DNA of 64,000 nt from Canna indica. Lineage: Eukaryota > Streptophyta > Magnoliopsida > Zingiberales > Cannaceae. Below are positions 45,800 through 56,242 of the stretch, piece after piece. The DNA lies in assembly GCA_034359265.1 (NCBI GenBank), contig CP136894.1, forward strand, positions 27,062,501-27,126,500. The letters are read 5' to 3'. The position numbers and the translations under genes are program-made. Positions within the stretch are counted from its first letter, which is position 1; each line of letters starts with the position of its first letter. The notes beneath the pieces are model-generated. The model was not told where the DNA came from. It saw nothing but the letters and a program-made list of their open reading frames with translations, and searched no databases.

Positions 45800-46576
45800 G
45801 GGCGAGAGCGGAGGCAGCCGGCTCATCAGCTTCTTCGGACTCTCCGGTTGTCCTGGGCTCACTAGCAGGGCATCAGAAAAGGGTTAGGCATTCAGAGGAG
45901 AATCTTCTTGCCAAAGCGAACGTCAGCCCTCGGGGGAATGAGTCCCACCTTCCGGAGGTGGCATATATTGGTGGACAACACATCAGCAGGGGTTTGTTAG
46001 CGAGGTTCGGTGTTGCGTTTTTGCTCCGATAACCAGTTGGTTTTTCCTGAGAGGGTAGATCCTTGGGAACATGTCCAGCTTTTCCTAGAGAAGTTGAAGG
46101 AGTCTTCGCGAAGGGAGTGTGAATCGTAGTCTCAAGACCTTGAAACCTTTAGGCTTAAGATGATTGAAATGGAGAGAGCCTTGGTGGCAAAGGTCGAAGA
46201 GGTCGCCCGTTTGAATGTGGCTTTTTCTGAGTCCACCACCCGGATAGCGAAGATGGAAAGCAAGACCAGGGCGGATTTGGAGATGGCCTACTTGGACTTC
46301 TTTGTGGCTGTGGCAGAAAAATCTCGTCTGAAGGCCGAGACTGAGGAGGCCAAGGCCGCGGCTATGAGGTGCAACTTATCTAGGGAGACCCTCGAGGAAG
46401 AGGCGAATTTCCTCCAAGATTGCGCTCTTACCATGTATATGGAAGGTTTTGAGAGGGCGGCAGAGCAGGCTAAGCTTCTGGCTCCTAACGTTGACCTTCC
46501 GGGGATGGACCTTCTTAAGGAAGTCAAGGATGGGGTTCTGGTAAACGATGAGGCAGTGGCGGACGCAAAACTTTAA
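45800..46576 (+). pseudogene. Tat antisense additional ORF, coiled-coil protein
   Basis: The open part starts at ATG 46160, but the same frame continues upstream across one TAG at about 46128 (CES*SQDLETF, probably CAG to TAG), so the original gene is longer. The protein is a predicted long coiled coil (MERALVAKVEEVARLNVAFS, KSRLKAETEEAKAAAMRCNL, LEEEANFLQDCALTMY) ending with GFERAAEQAKLLAP and LKEVKDGVLVND. This end motif is shared with 25910-26382. The frame is cut at 46554 by the insertion of another transposon, which supplies the last residues and stop. No enzyme motif; function unknown. Confidence 0.6.
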
Positions 46577-47612
46577 CCAAGGGGGGCCAAATTTAAAATA
46601 TAAAAAACTAATATATATTCTTTTAACCGTTCAACTTCATATTTTTAATTAAAATCACAACTTATAACTAGTAAAATTTCTTTATCTATATCCATATTTT
46701 GGAAATATTACTAAAGTCTTCAAAATAAAAATAATTATGTTATTGCACTATTAAAAGAGAATTCTTTCATATGGGTGATTGAAATATGAGAGAAAAAATA
46801 ATTATGTTATTTCACTCTTAAAAGAAAATTCTTTCATAGGGATGATTGAAATATGAGAGAAAAAATAATTATGTTATTGCATTCTTAAAAGAGAATTCTT
46901 TTATAGGGGTGTAACTGAGCCCGACCGAGTTGAGCTTGCTTGTGCTCGAGCTCGATTCGTTTAAGAAATGTTGAGCTCAAGATTCAACTCGATCAAGCTT
47001 CGATCTCTAGTCTTGAGCTCGACTCGAGTTGTACTCGAGCTAAGCTCATTAGGCTCGTTTATTTTTCTCGAGTTTGACCGACCTCGTGAACGAGCTCGAT
47101 TAAGCTCGGCTGAATATCTAGCATATATTAAATAAATCATCTACAAGTTAAAGTTCGTACAACATAATAATATGAGTATAGATGATAGTATACAAAAATG
47201 TATTAGGGATGAAATTAATATTAGAGCTTTAGAGGTAAAAAATTAATGAAGAAAATTTGGATTTATTATACAAATTATTGCATAAGTTTTGGAATTAAGT
47301 TGAAAATTAATAGAGAAGAATTTAGAGTTTTTTATTAAAAAATTAACTTTAAATTCAATCATTACGAAAAAAGTAAATAATGCAAATAAAAAACTAATGA
47401 TGAGATTTGAATCAAAGACCTATAAGTACAATAAACAAGCATTAACCACTAAGCTATGAATAAATTATTTCAAATATTTGAACTTGATAATATATGTGTA
47501 ACTTAATCATATATATTTTTTAAAAATAACAAATTATATGTAATATTTATATTTTTTGGAGAACATTTAGGGGGGCAATGCCCCCCTTGGCCTTAGTGTG
47601 GATCTGCCCCTA
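46554..47612. mobile_element. Non-autonomous DNA transposon inserted in the Tat antisense ORF
   Basis: Imperfect terminal inverted repeats: CAGTGGCGGACGCAAAAC...CCAAGGGGGGCC on the left; the reverse of the right end reads TAGGGGCAGATCCACACTAA then GGCCAAGGGGGGCA. The interior is AT-rich, with two ~65-base direct repeats around ATAATTATGTTATT(G/T)CA (46732, 46798, 46866) and a stretch of GAGCTCGA words (46940-47110). No transposase. No clear target duplication, so superfamily is open; the CAG-GCGGA-C ends resemble the 9-10-bp-duplication element at 54518. Confidence 0.55.
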
Positions 47613-47619
47613 CCCTAGG

Positions 47620-47880
47620 GCTGAGGAGGACCTTTCTTGGTCGCTTTGAGGAGATCCTTCAACTGCGACTCGGGGGTTCAGGTCGAGCTCGCCGACAAGC
47701 GTAAGGCGGAACCATGCGTGAGGAATCATGTAAGGGTGCTAAGGCCGGAAGTAGAGGCATAGTAGCCAAGAACTGCAATCGGGGGTGTTCAGGCCGAGCT
47801 CGTCAGGGAGCATAAGGCGAAACCGCGTGCGAGGAGTCATGTAAGGGTGATGAGGCCGATGAGCCGAACCGATAAAGACT
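47620..47880 (-). repeat. Tat tandem-repeat region, short form
   Basis: Two units of about 120 bases marked by GTTCAGGTCGAGCTCGCCGAC (47680, one base over in the second copy at 47788) and GAGTCATGTAAGGGTG. Same repeat class as 26880-28050. Confidence 0.65.
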
Positions 47881-48438
47881 AGGTCCTCGTCGCTGCGTGA
47901 GGTGTTAGGTTTTTGGAGCCAAATACCACATGCCCTAAGGTGAAATTCTGTGTTTAGGGGCTTGGGCTAAGCTCATATGTGGAGACTCGAGCAAGTTTCG
48001 AGTAAAGTATTTGTTAAAGCGGCGAGATTGCTTTAATGATATCGTAATCATTTATAGGGAGAAATGTATGAAATATAACTTTATTTGAACAATAAAGAAA
48101 TTATGCGTACATGAGGAGTGCTCTTTTCTAAATTTTATTGATGATTTGATCATGCCTGGGCTTCTTTTCAAGGGTTGAGCCGGGGTTTCTTATGCATGTC
48201 TCATCTTGAGTTTGGTTCGAAGGCTTTGGCTAACTGTTTGTTCTTATCCCTGGTAAGTGCTTGCGGGCTAATAAGCTCATTCATTGGTTCGATCACCTTT
48301 GGTTTGAGGCATTCGTTGCAGCACCATCGAGCTTCTTTCTTATTGGCATGTAACACGCCTACCTCTATCTCCGAGACATGAAAGTTTTACTACTAGGTGA
48401 GGAGTAGATACGACAGCCCCCAGAGTATTTATGGACTG

Positions 48439-50100
48439 TCATCCTAAGACCATATGATATGGGCTGGGAATGTTAATGACAAGATATTGTACATTGATTG
48501 TCTTTGCTTTTGACCGAGAGTTGAATATCGTCCTCAGCCATATGGCCCCATAGGCATCAACCCTCTCTCTGTAAAAACCTACTAGGTCTCCTTTGCACGC
48601 TGTGAGCGGGGCTTTTGTTAATTGAATTTTCTTGAAGCTAGGTAGAGTGGAAAATGATGTTGGCCGAGTTCCCTTGGTTGATGAGGACCTTTTTAATGAT
48701 GAAATTTCTTGCAATCACATAAATTATAATCGGATCGTGTAGGTTCTGATCAGTTCCTTAAAAGTCAAATTCATAAAATGATATTACCAGGGTTTTGGAG
48801 ATAGGTTGGCGCGGGCGAGTAACGTTGCCGACTGCCATGATCGCCCAAAGATACATTTTCTTGGCCGAGCTCGACTCTCTTCCTCCAGCAAATCCACAAA
48901 CGATGTAGTCGATGACCCATCAGGGCTCATTTGCTAGGCTGCCCCCCTGTGGAACCTCGAGGGTGTTCGGCTTCATCGTCGAGGGTCGTGGCTCCTACTC
49001 CGACCTCTTTCTCTCGTGTGATGACGATATTTTTCAAGGTGCCCTGTGCGGGAGTAAATCTTCAAGCTGGTATCTGATTACACACATCTCGGTAGTGTGT
49101 CCATAAGTGTCATGGTATGCACATTTCTTATTCATGTCGGCGTTGGGCGAAAACTTTTGCTTTCCTGCATTGGCGGTGTACATGATAAGCTTCAGGTTGT
49201 AGATGTCTCGGAGGATGATTTCCTTCTTGGTGTTGAGGGGGATGTCCCTTTCGAAACGAGCACTTGGGTGAGGCGACGACCTCGGTTCCCTACCACTACT
49301 CTGCTCGTGTCGGCTCGGTCTTCAGTTCTCCTGTCTTCCTTTTTGGACCTTTTGTCTCAACCACGATTTTGAGATTCTTCCAGTTGATCTTCTTTGCTTG
49401 CCGGAGTTCTTTCATTTTTATGAAACCTGTAGCTTTTTCCTAGAATTCAACCATGTCTTTAGGCTCGGCCAATGTGATCTGGTCAGCGAAATGCCCAGGT
49501 TTTAACCCGTGTTGGATGCAGAAGATCTCAATCTATGGGTCGAGGTTGGGGATATCGGCCGCTATGGCTTGAAACCTATTCAGATATTCTCTTAGGGGCT
49601 TATGTTGCCCCTACTTTACATAATGAAGAGCAGCTCCCGTTTTGTGGTATACGCGCGATGTGGTGAATATGCTAAGGAAGATGTGGGAGAGGTCGTCGAA
49701 ACAGTGAATCGATCCTGGCGGGAGAGATATATGCAAACCATAATAAGGCAGTTTTCCCAAGGAAGGCCGGGAAGGTTCTACAAAGTGCGGAATCAGTTGC
49801 TCCACAATAAAGGTGTAGCGTGGGGTCGCTTGTACCATTGTAGGGTGTCAAGGTCGTAGGTAGCTCACTTCTCGGTGGGAGGCGGGTTGCCATGATGTGC
49901 TTGGCGAATGGTCCTTCGTCAAGATGGGAGGCAACCTTAATTTCTCGGGCCTTTGGATCTTTGCCCTTTTTTGATCGGGGGGTGCTGGAGACTTCGTCTC
50001 GAAGGACAAAGGCTGACCTTCTTCTTTCTGAGTGGTTGTTCTCCCCACGCTCAGAGCGACAACGCTTGTGGTCAGCCGAGGGCTATCCCTGAGACCATGC
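48439..50100 (-). pseudogene. Tat-type Gypsy gag and protease remnant
   Basis: Minus strand, right to left: a basic N-terminal part (50048-49900), gag core with LTPYNGTSDPTLHLYCG, DSALCRTFPAFLGKTALLWF and SPARIDSLF (49893-49690, the retrotransposon gag domain), REYLNRFQAIAADIPNLDP and GLKPGHFADQITL (49600-49480), KATGFIKMKELR (49430), and, after decayed sequence, a retropepsin-end block GDLVGFYRERVDAYGAIWL and INIPSPYHMVLG (48610-48439). Several TAG stops interrupt the gag frame (for example after NLDP and VEF). Beyond 48439 the RT expected next is gone. It is next to the primer-binding region at 50336-50347, as in an intact element. Confidence 0.75.
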
Positions 50101-50335
50101 TGGTATCTCAGGTTGGGCTGTCAGTTGTTGGTTTTTCGCTTCTAACTCGTTTACCTGCTGTTGGGGATCTTTAGGGGGAAGGCGGGCTGGTACCGGAGCA
50201 TCGCTCATCGTTATTTCAATGTCACCAAGCTATGGTCGATCGTCGCCATAGGGTCGTTGCCGTTGGCGTGTAGTGGCGATCGCTTGGCTTCGGGTTCCAA
50301 CCATTCTGGGAGAGATAAGCTTTACTCGACCCCGC

Positions 50336-50505
50336 GGTGGGCGCCAAATGTTCCTGCATCAGAGTTGGGTGCCTTTGGTGTCTCTCCTTGTCTGATTCGA
50401 CACTGGCGAGGGGGGGTGGGGGGGGGGTTGTGCGGTTTGGTTCAGAATGAATGATGGGGTGCTGTTAGGTCTAATCTGATCGGACCGAGTAGTTCTAGTC
50501 CAATC
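50336..50505 (-). repeat. Tat primer-binding region and 5' LTR remnant
   Basis: GGTGGGCGCCAAA then TGTTCCTGCATC (LTR start at 50349). The LTR is shortened to about 155 bases by an internal deletion: TGTT...GCGAGGGGGGGTGGGGGGGGGG joins directly to CGGTTTGGTTCAGAATGAATGATGG, and it ends near AGTTCTAGTCC. The G-run at 50411-50428 sits at the deletion point. Confidence 0.65.
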
Positions 50506-50509
50506 TAGA

Positions 50510-51480
50510 ATATAGTGTTGTCATGGTAAAAATAATTATCAATTACTAATATAAGATAATTTATTTTTTATCTTTCTATTTCTTATTTTTATATTAAATT
50601 TAATTATTACTATAGCTATTTTAAATTAAATTATATAAATATACTTGCACACTTTCATAATCATATAAATCAAATCAAATTAATATTTATTATTTTATGG
50701 TATTTATATATTAATTTTCACATATATGATATTTATTATTACTCTTTAAGTATATTGTTATGAATATTACTATTTAAAATTGTAATTTAATTTAAACTAA
50801 TTTTGTAATTTTACTAAAGGCTCTTATTCTTAGAAATATAATTCTTTTATAATATGCTAATAATATAGTAATCTATTCTTGAAAAATATAGGTACACAAA
50901 TAATTAATTTAAAATTTAAAATATAAATTAGTTTGCAATTGAAGTTTAAAAATTACCATTTTTTTAAATTATAAAAATTAGTTTTAAATGTAAATTTATA
51001 TATTTTTAAATTAAAATTATATTACAAAATGTGAAAAATATAAAAAAAATTGATACATTTTTCTATTTATATATAAACATATATTAAAATATAATATTCA
51101 ATTTTAAACTTTTTTTGTTTTTAAAACCATAAGTTAACCGTCAAAGCATGGGTACTACAACTAGTTATATATAATACGAACGAAATTTAGAATAGTAGTA
51201 AGCAAACAAAAAGTTGAATTTTGCCCCTAACCTATATTAATTATATTTGAATAGTATGGGTGATATATTTTGAAATTAATGAAACGGTAAATGGCATGCA
51301 CTACAATAGGATTTTTTTGAACAAGAGTGCTTTTATGAGTATTCTTTACATCCTAACATTATTGGTGGCGTTACATATGAATTCTTTGCAGACGACTTAC
51401 TGCTAAAGATACTGCTCTTTAGCAATGCATCACCTTCTAGCATCAACACTTGCATGTAAAACTCTTTAGCGGTGCATTGA
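50510..51480. other. AT-rich sequence without recognised features
   Basis: 50520-51280 is extremely AT-rich with no motif. It separates the Tat element from the LINE tail. Confidence 0.5.
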
Positions 51481-51489
51481 CTAGGTGTT

Positions 51490-52970
51490 TTGTTTTGGAC
51501 TTTGTTCGGGTTTGAAATTTTATAAAATCAAGATCCAAGTCTTTTATACCCTTGGTGATGATGTTACAGCTAGCAACATTGCAGCGTTCTTGGGGTGTAA
51601 AGTAGGACGATCCCTATTGATTATCTCGGTGTTCCTCTACAGTATGAAAATTTGCTAAAAAAAAGTCTGGATGAGGATTATCACAAAAATGGACAAGCTG
51701 TTTCCCTCTTGGCAGAGTCTTCTTCTCTCCCGACCAAGTCGTCTTACCCTTCTAAATAGTGTTATCACTAGTTAAGCTTCCTATATCCTCTCAATCTTTG
51801 AAGCACCTTACTTGGTCATCAAACTTATTGATAAGCGGTGTATGACCTTATTTTGGATGACCAGAAGGGAAAAACCCCTAAAGAGAAAATGTCTGATGAG
51901 TTGGGATGGTTGAAAATAGATTTGAGAGAGGTTTGAACACCATCAAACCTTCCATGCTACAATAAAGCAAGATGGGAAACTAGCTTTGGAAACCACTAAG
52001 GTGAGAGGGCATGGATTAGATTGATGCGATCGATATCGATACTTTATTCTAGACCGATCTGTAATCTTCCTAGCATCTTTTTAGACCTCTCTCTAGCTAG
52101 TGTGGTGCAGTATTATGAAACTATATGAGGTCTTTGAGAATGGTCTCACCTATCATGTTGGTGCGGTACGAGCCCTGGCTTAGAGGAGGGAGACTCAAGG
52201 ACGACAGGCGTCTCAATCTTTTCTTACTTATGCAAGATCCTTTTACTACCATTGTTGGTGCTAAGGTGACAAATGATGGTGGCATTGTTACTGGTTGGAA
52301 CATTGGGTTTAGAGACTTTTTCCCAACTGTTGGAACACTTTTCATCAGTTAGACAGAGACTTTGCACACCATCTATTAGGGGTCGGTGAGGACAAACTGC
52401 GGGGAAGTGGACAACACATGGTAGGTACAACACTGGCTTACTTTATTCTTTGCTCACATTTCATAGTATTAAAGATCCTACAACATCGTTCCTTTGAAAC
52501 CAAACATGCCCTAAAGAAATTTCTCTAATGAATTGGCTCGCACTGCATTGCAAATTACTCACGAAGGATAGGCTAGCTGCTACTCAAGAGTATGCCCGTC
52601 AATAGTAGTTGCATGCTCTGCGACAATGGAATTGAGACATACCTCCAATATTAGAGATTGGAATAAGTTTTTGAGTTTGTGCAATTTGAGCTCGTTCATG
52701 CTTCACTTCCAACCTTGGGATATAGATGACTCCTGTGACTCCAGGAAGACTAAAGTTAGTTGTTTCATGAAAATCATGGTGTGGAGATGGAAAATTTGGC
52801 ATAAGCGGAATACTACATGCTTTGAAAATACAAGACATTCTTATGTTGAGTTGGCAATTGAAGGGGCAATCCTATCTGCTACTTGGAACCTCCATAAATT
52901 GATCTTGCAGTGTTGTATTGTTGTTATGTCTATCTTTCTAGTGTTGTACCCCCTCTAACTATATCTTAAA
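51490..52970 (+). pseudogene. L1-type LINE ORF2, C-terminal remnant
   Basis: Plus-strand reading with shifts: GLKIN/FHKS-like start (about 51505-51530), AAFLGCKVG (51570), a GVPLQYENL-like motif (51630), SWQSLLLSRPSRLTLLNSVI (51710-51765), IFEAPYLVIKLIDKRCMTLF (51800-51850), then REKPLKRKCLMSW. 52125-52340 continues with QDPFTTIVGAKV and GGIVTGWNIGFRDFFP, the region before the reverse-transcriptase zinc-binding domain of plant L1 ORF2. Multiple stops. The 3' end and poly(A) tail are not clear; homology fades after about 52970. It is separate from the LINE at 61.2 kb, which holds a 5' part. Confidence 0.65.
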
Positions 52971-54517
52971 CCTACTTGCATTGTGCATATCCCTTGAGTT
53001 GTAGATTAGAATTGGATGTGTGGATTGGTTGCCCGAAGATTCGATTCATTGCCTAAGCTGTAGCGTGCGTATTATCGTAGGATTTCAATGTTGCCAATAT
53101 TATTACTATCAAACCCAAATCTGGCGGTCGGAACAAATTAATATCCAATTATGCTTTCACACTTTGAGAGACAGTATCACTCTTATAATTAATTCTCATG
53201 CACGTGAAGAAAATTTGTCCGATCTAATGGTCATCCACTACAACTGCAAAAAAATTTCATTATAAATTAGGTGTTGAATTTAATTAAAAAATCGGCGCTA
53301 TGTAAGTGCCAAAATTTTGAACATGACTAAATGAAAGTTAGGAATAATACCTAAAGAGTTTCGGATAATTATTACTATCCAGGTAGCGACGCTTGTATCA
53401 TAGGCACCTGCAACTAATTGCTACAAGCCTTTTTCTTCTTAATTTATTCAACTCGTCATGTCAGGCTAAATACTCACTTTAAAAGAAAAAAATAATTTTA
53501 TGTTAATATGAATTAACAAATGGCTTAAGCTGAAACTAATGAACCATTTTAAAATGTTGGTCATGATTAGAAAAAAATCTGGCTCATGTGAGATATATAA
53601 AAGATTAGAAGTAATTAGCGTCGTTTGATTTCAATCCGCAGGTATCTCTTCTTATTTTTGGTGATGTAGTGACCCGATGGATAGATTAATTTAGTTAAAA
53701 TATAAATAGTACGACACTTGATGACACGATTTTAGTTTTTACATATTTTATCTTTATTACGCATTTAAATATGTTTTGATATATACATATTTTTAAATCA
53801 AATCAACTATAATAGTGAATCTAACTAAATCTTACAATATGTTTATCTTCTAGGATAAAAGTAGCAGGGAAAATATAAAAGTAGTGAAAATAATAAAAAA
53901 GAAGAAAGTAGAAAATGAAAAAATGACTTGTTTAATTGAGAGGAAAAGATAAAAGAAAAAAATGGAAAGCTATAAAAGGTTCTTTTGATTTTTCATCTAT
54001 TTAATCTTAGGTTATGTTTGGTAGCGGATAATTTATTTGGATTATTTTAAATTATCTGGGCCCACAAAATAATCATGTTTTGTTGAGCCAAATTATCAAA
54101 AATTCTAATTGTCATAGTAATCCATGTTACCTCCAAACTAATAACATAGATAGTCATTGTACGTGAGGGTGTCTATATGGATTATCACTTTCGTAGTAAT
54201 TCTCAAATTTCTTTACTTACAGAAATACCCTCATCAAATCCTATGGCCTTTATCGATCTTTCTACTAACTCCCTCACCTCCTCTTCCTCATCAAACTCCT
54301 TCCATGCCATATGCTCCAATTCAAAGATGTTATATGCTTTGACTCTGATGACGCCATCATCGACTCCACCAATGCCTTTTTTGCCACGAGAGTGAGATTC
54401 CTTTGCTATTCTGATTTTGCTTCGTTCCTTTGCTCATGATTATTGATTTGTGAAACTAAGTTGGACTTTACTGTGTTTTGATTTTTCTGAACTCAATTGG
54501 AGCACCATGTGTATCAC
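52971..54517. other. Unassigned sequence; possible older MITE from 54010
   Basis: No coding motif. GGTTATGTTTGGTAGCGG at about 54010 and the reverse of CCACCCAACACAAGA at about 54900-54915 look like distant inverted ends with TTA on the outside at each end, which would fit a PIF/Harbinger-type MITE hosting the 54518 insertion. The match is about 8 of 12 bases, so this is tentative. Confidence 0.3.
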
Positions 54518-54739
54518 CAGAGGCGGAGCCAGTGTACTGTCAGGAGGGGCAATTGCCCCTCCTTACATTGGTCTCCCCATTAAACTTATATTAAACATAT
54601 ATAATAATATATATTATATGTATTAATATTTAGTTATATTTGCTCTCCCCCTAAAAATATTTTTTTATCGTATAATTGTCTTTCCGATATGCGATTTTAT
54701 ATTTTGCCCCCCCCTGAGATAATTTTCTGACTTTGCCCT
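54518..54739. mobile_element. 222-base MITE with 10-bp target duplication (Mutator-like or hAT-like size class)
   Basis: TGTGTATCAC at 54508-54517 is repeated at 54740-54749. The element begins CAGAGGCGGAGCCAGT and ends CTGACTTTGCCCT, whose reverse AGGGCAAAGTCAG is a weak inverted match. A GGAGGGGCAATTGCCCCTCC palindrome lies at 54553-54572. A 9-10 base duplication favours a Mutator-like origin. Confidence 0.75.
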
Positions 54740-54749
54740 TGTGTATCAC

Positions 54750-55560
54750 AACGTTATGTGAGTGTAATTATTCAAATTTATTTGGAGGATATTTTAGTAA
54801 AAGACATAGATTACCTGACAGCAATATGACTTTAGCAATAATTTAAAAGCTGACAATCTATTTGATTGATAATCTGAATTGCTTGATAATCTTATTTGGC
54901 CACCCAACACAAGATTAATTTTAAGAGGAAAGTATTAAATTAATTAAAACTTTGTTAATTTGTCTTTCTATTTTCATTGTAAATATATAAGGAAATGATA
55001 ATTTTTAATTAGGTCCATCTTTTTTATACACTTAAATTTTTAAAACAATTATTATCAGTAATCTCAATCTCAAAAAACTCCACTATAGATCCAACAATTT
55101 GATAATTTTAATTTTATTAAAAAATGAAAGAGTTAAAGTATTATAAATATTAGCCAATAAATGGAACTTTAGTTTCTCCTAATTATATAACATATATATA
55201 ATTAATATACAAGTTTGGAGAATAAATATGAAAAATACTTATTCAAAATTAAGAACATCTATGTATAAATATGTTTTTTCCGAAAAGAAAAGAAAGATTT
55301 ATCACTCTTTTTACAGGTTACTATATATATATATATATGATTTACTACCGATGTAATTTTAATTTCCTCAACATCCTATTGATCATCTTGCTCCAAAGCT
55401 GGTCCACCACTCAACAAACAACCAATTTTATTAATTCATGTATTTATTGGTATTCAACTACATGAAAATACTATAAAGCACCTACAGTGTGAGGATGGAG
55501 GCCAACTCGATCTTCTTCTCCCAACTTAATTACATGAAGAGGAAAGCCACAAGTTAAACC
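54750..55560. other. Upstream region of the trihelix gene, no other gene
   Basis: AT-rich intergenic DNA with a short TATATATATATATATA run (55322-55337). CTATAAAG at 55471 is one possible TATA-like site for the downstream gene, about 770 bases before its ATG. Nothing else recognised. Confidence 0.4.
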
Positions 55561-55599
55561 TACATTTACTTGTGGGAAACATGCATGCTTGCTGTTGCA

Positions 55600-56242
55600 A
55601 CCATACTTTATCTTAGGGCATGTGGGAGAAAAATTACTCTTTCTCACTTTCTCTCTCTCTCTTCTCTATCTCTCCAACATACATACACTTATCTAACTTT
55701 TATGCATCCTTCATTTCATCTCTCTCCTGACAGCACAGCATCTTGTTTGTTTTTATCATTTCCCATCTCTCTCTCTCTCACATCATCATCAGCAGCATCT
55801 GTACCCTTCTGGCTCTTTTCCTCCTCCAGCACTTCAAGCTCTATTCTCTTCTCTCTTTGCTGCTCTTCTTCTTCTCGAGATCTCTCCCTCTCTCTTTCTC
55901 TTGCATGCATGGTGATGAGCTGAATTATCAACAGGTCTTATTTTAATTTATCTCTAAACTGTGCTCGTTTAATTCGCTCTCTTCTCTCTTTTATCTTTCT
56001 CTCTTTCCAGTTGTCCCTGTTCCCATGTTTTTCACCCCCTTCATGTGGTAAAGATCTCCTTCTCTAATTCTCCGGCTGTGCCAATCCCTACTCCCTCCTC
56101 TCTTTCTCTCCGCCGCGGTGAGAGAGAGGAAGGAGGGAGACTGCCTGCTCCTCAAACCACAGGCTGTGAATGAAAGAGTGGAGTACACAACACTCAAACC
56201 CAAGAAGGATTAATTGAAGGTGAGAGGAGAGAGAGAAGACAC
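55600..56242 (+). promoter_or_regulatory. Probable promoter/5' leader of the trihelix gene, CT-rich
   Basis: CT dinucleotide tracts (CTCTCTCTCTCTCTTCTC near 55650, 55768-55780, 55885-55900, 55985-56010) are typical of plant core promoters and 5' UTRs. A possible 5' UTR intron runs from AACAG|GTCTTATT (55936) to TTTCCAG (56010). Short upstream ATGs exist (for example 55909, ATGGTGATGAGCTGA), which might damp translation. No in-frame ATG lies between the in-frame stop at 56171 and the chosen start. Confidence 0.5.

Larger units (their letters stand above)
44475..50505 (-). mobile_element. Tat-type Gypsy element, pol-deleted, with antisense ORF
   Basis: Minus-strand order, right to left: 5' LTR remnant (50505-50349), primer-binding region TGGCGCCCACC (50347-50336), gag and protease remnants (about 50100-48439), repeats (47880-47620), an inserted DNA element (47612-46554), the plus-strand ORF ending at 46576, a polypurine tract (complement ACCCCCCAAG at 44868), and 3' LTR (44867-44475). 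RT, RNase H and integrase are absent. The position of the antisense ORF between pol and the 3' LTR is that of additional ORFs in Tat elements. Target duplications cannot be scored because both LTRs are truncated outside. Confidence 0.75.

Noticed and set aside
55570..55923. 117-codon Ser/Leu-rich ORF upstream of the trihelix gene
   Set aside because: Falls in the CT-rich leader; composition alone keeps it open and no conserved motif is visible.
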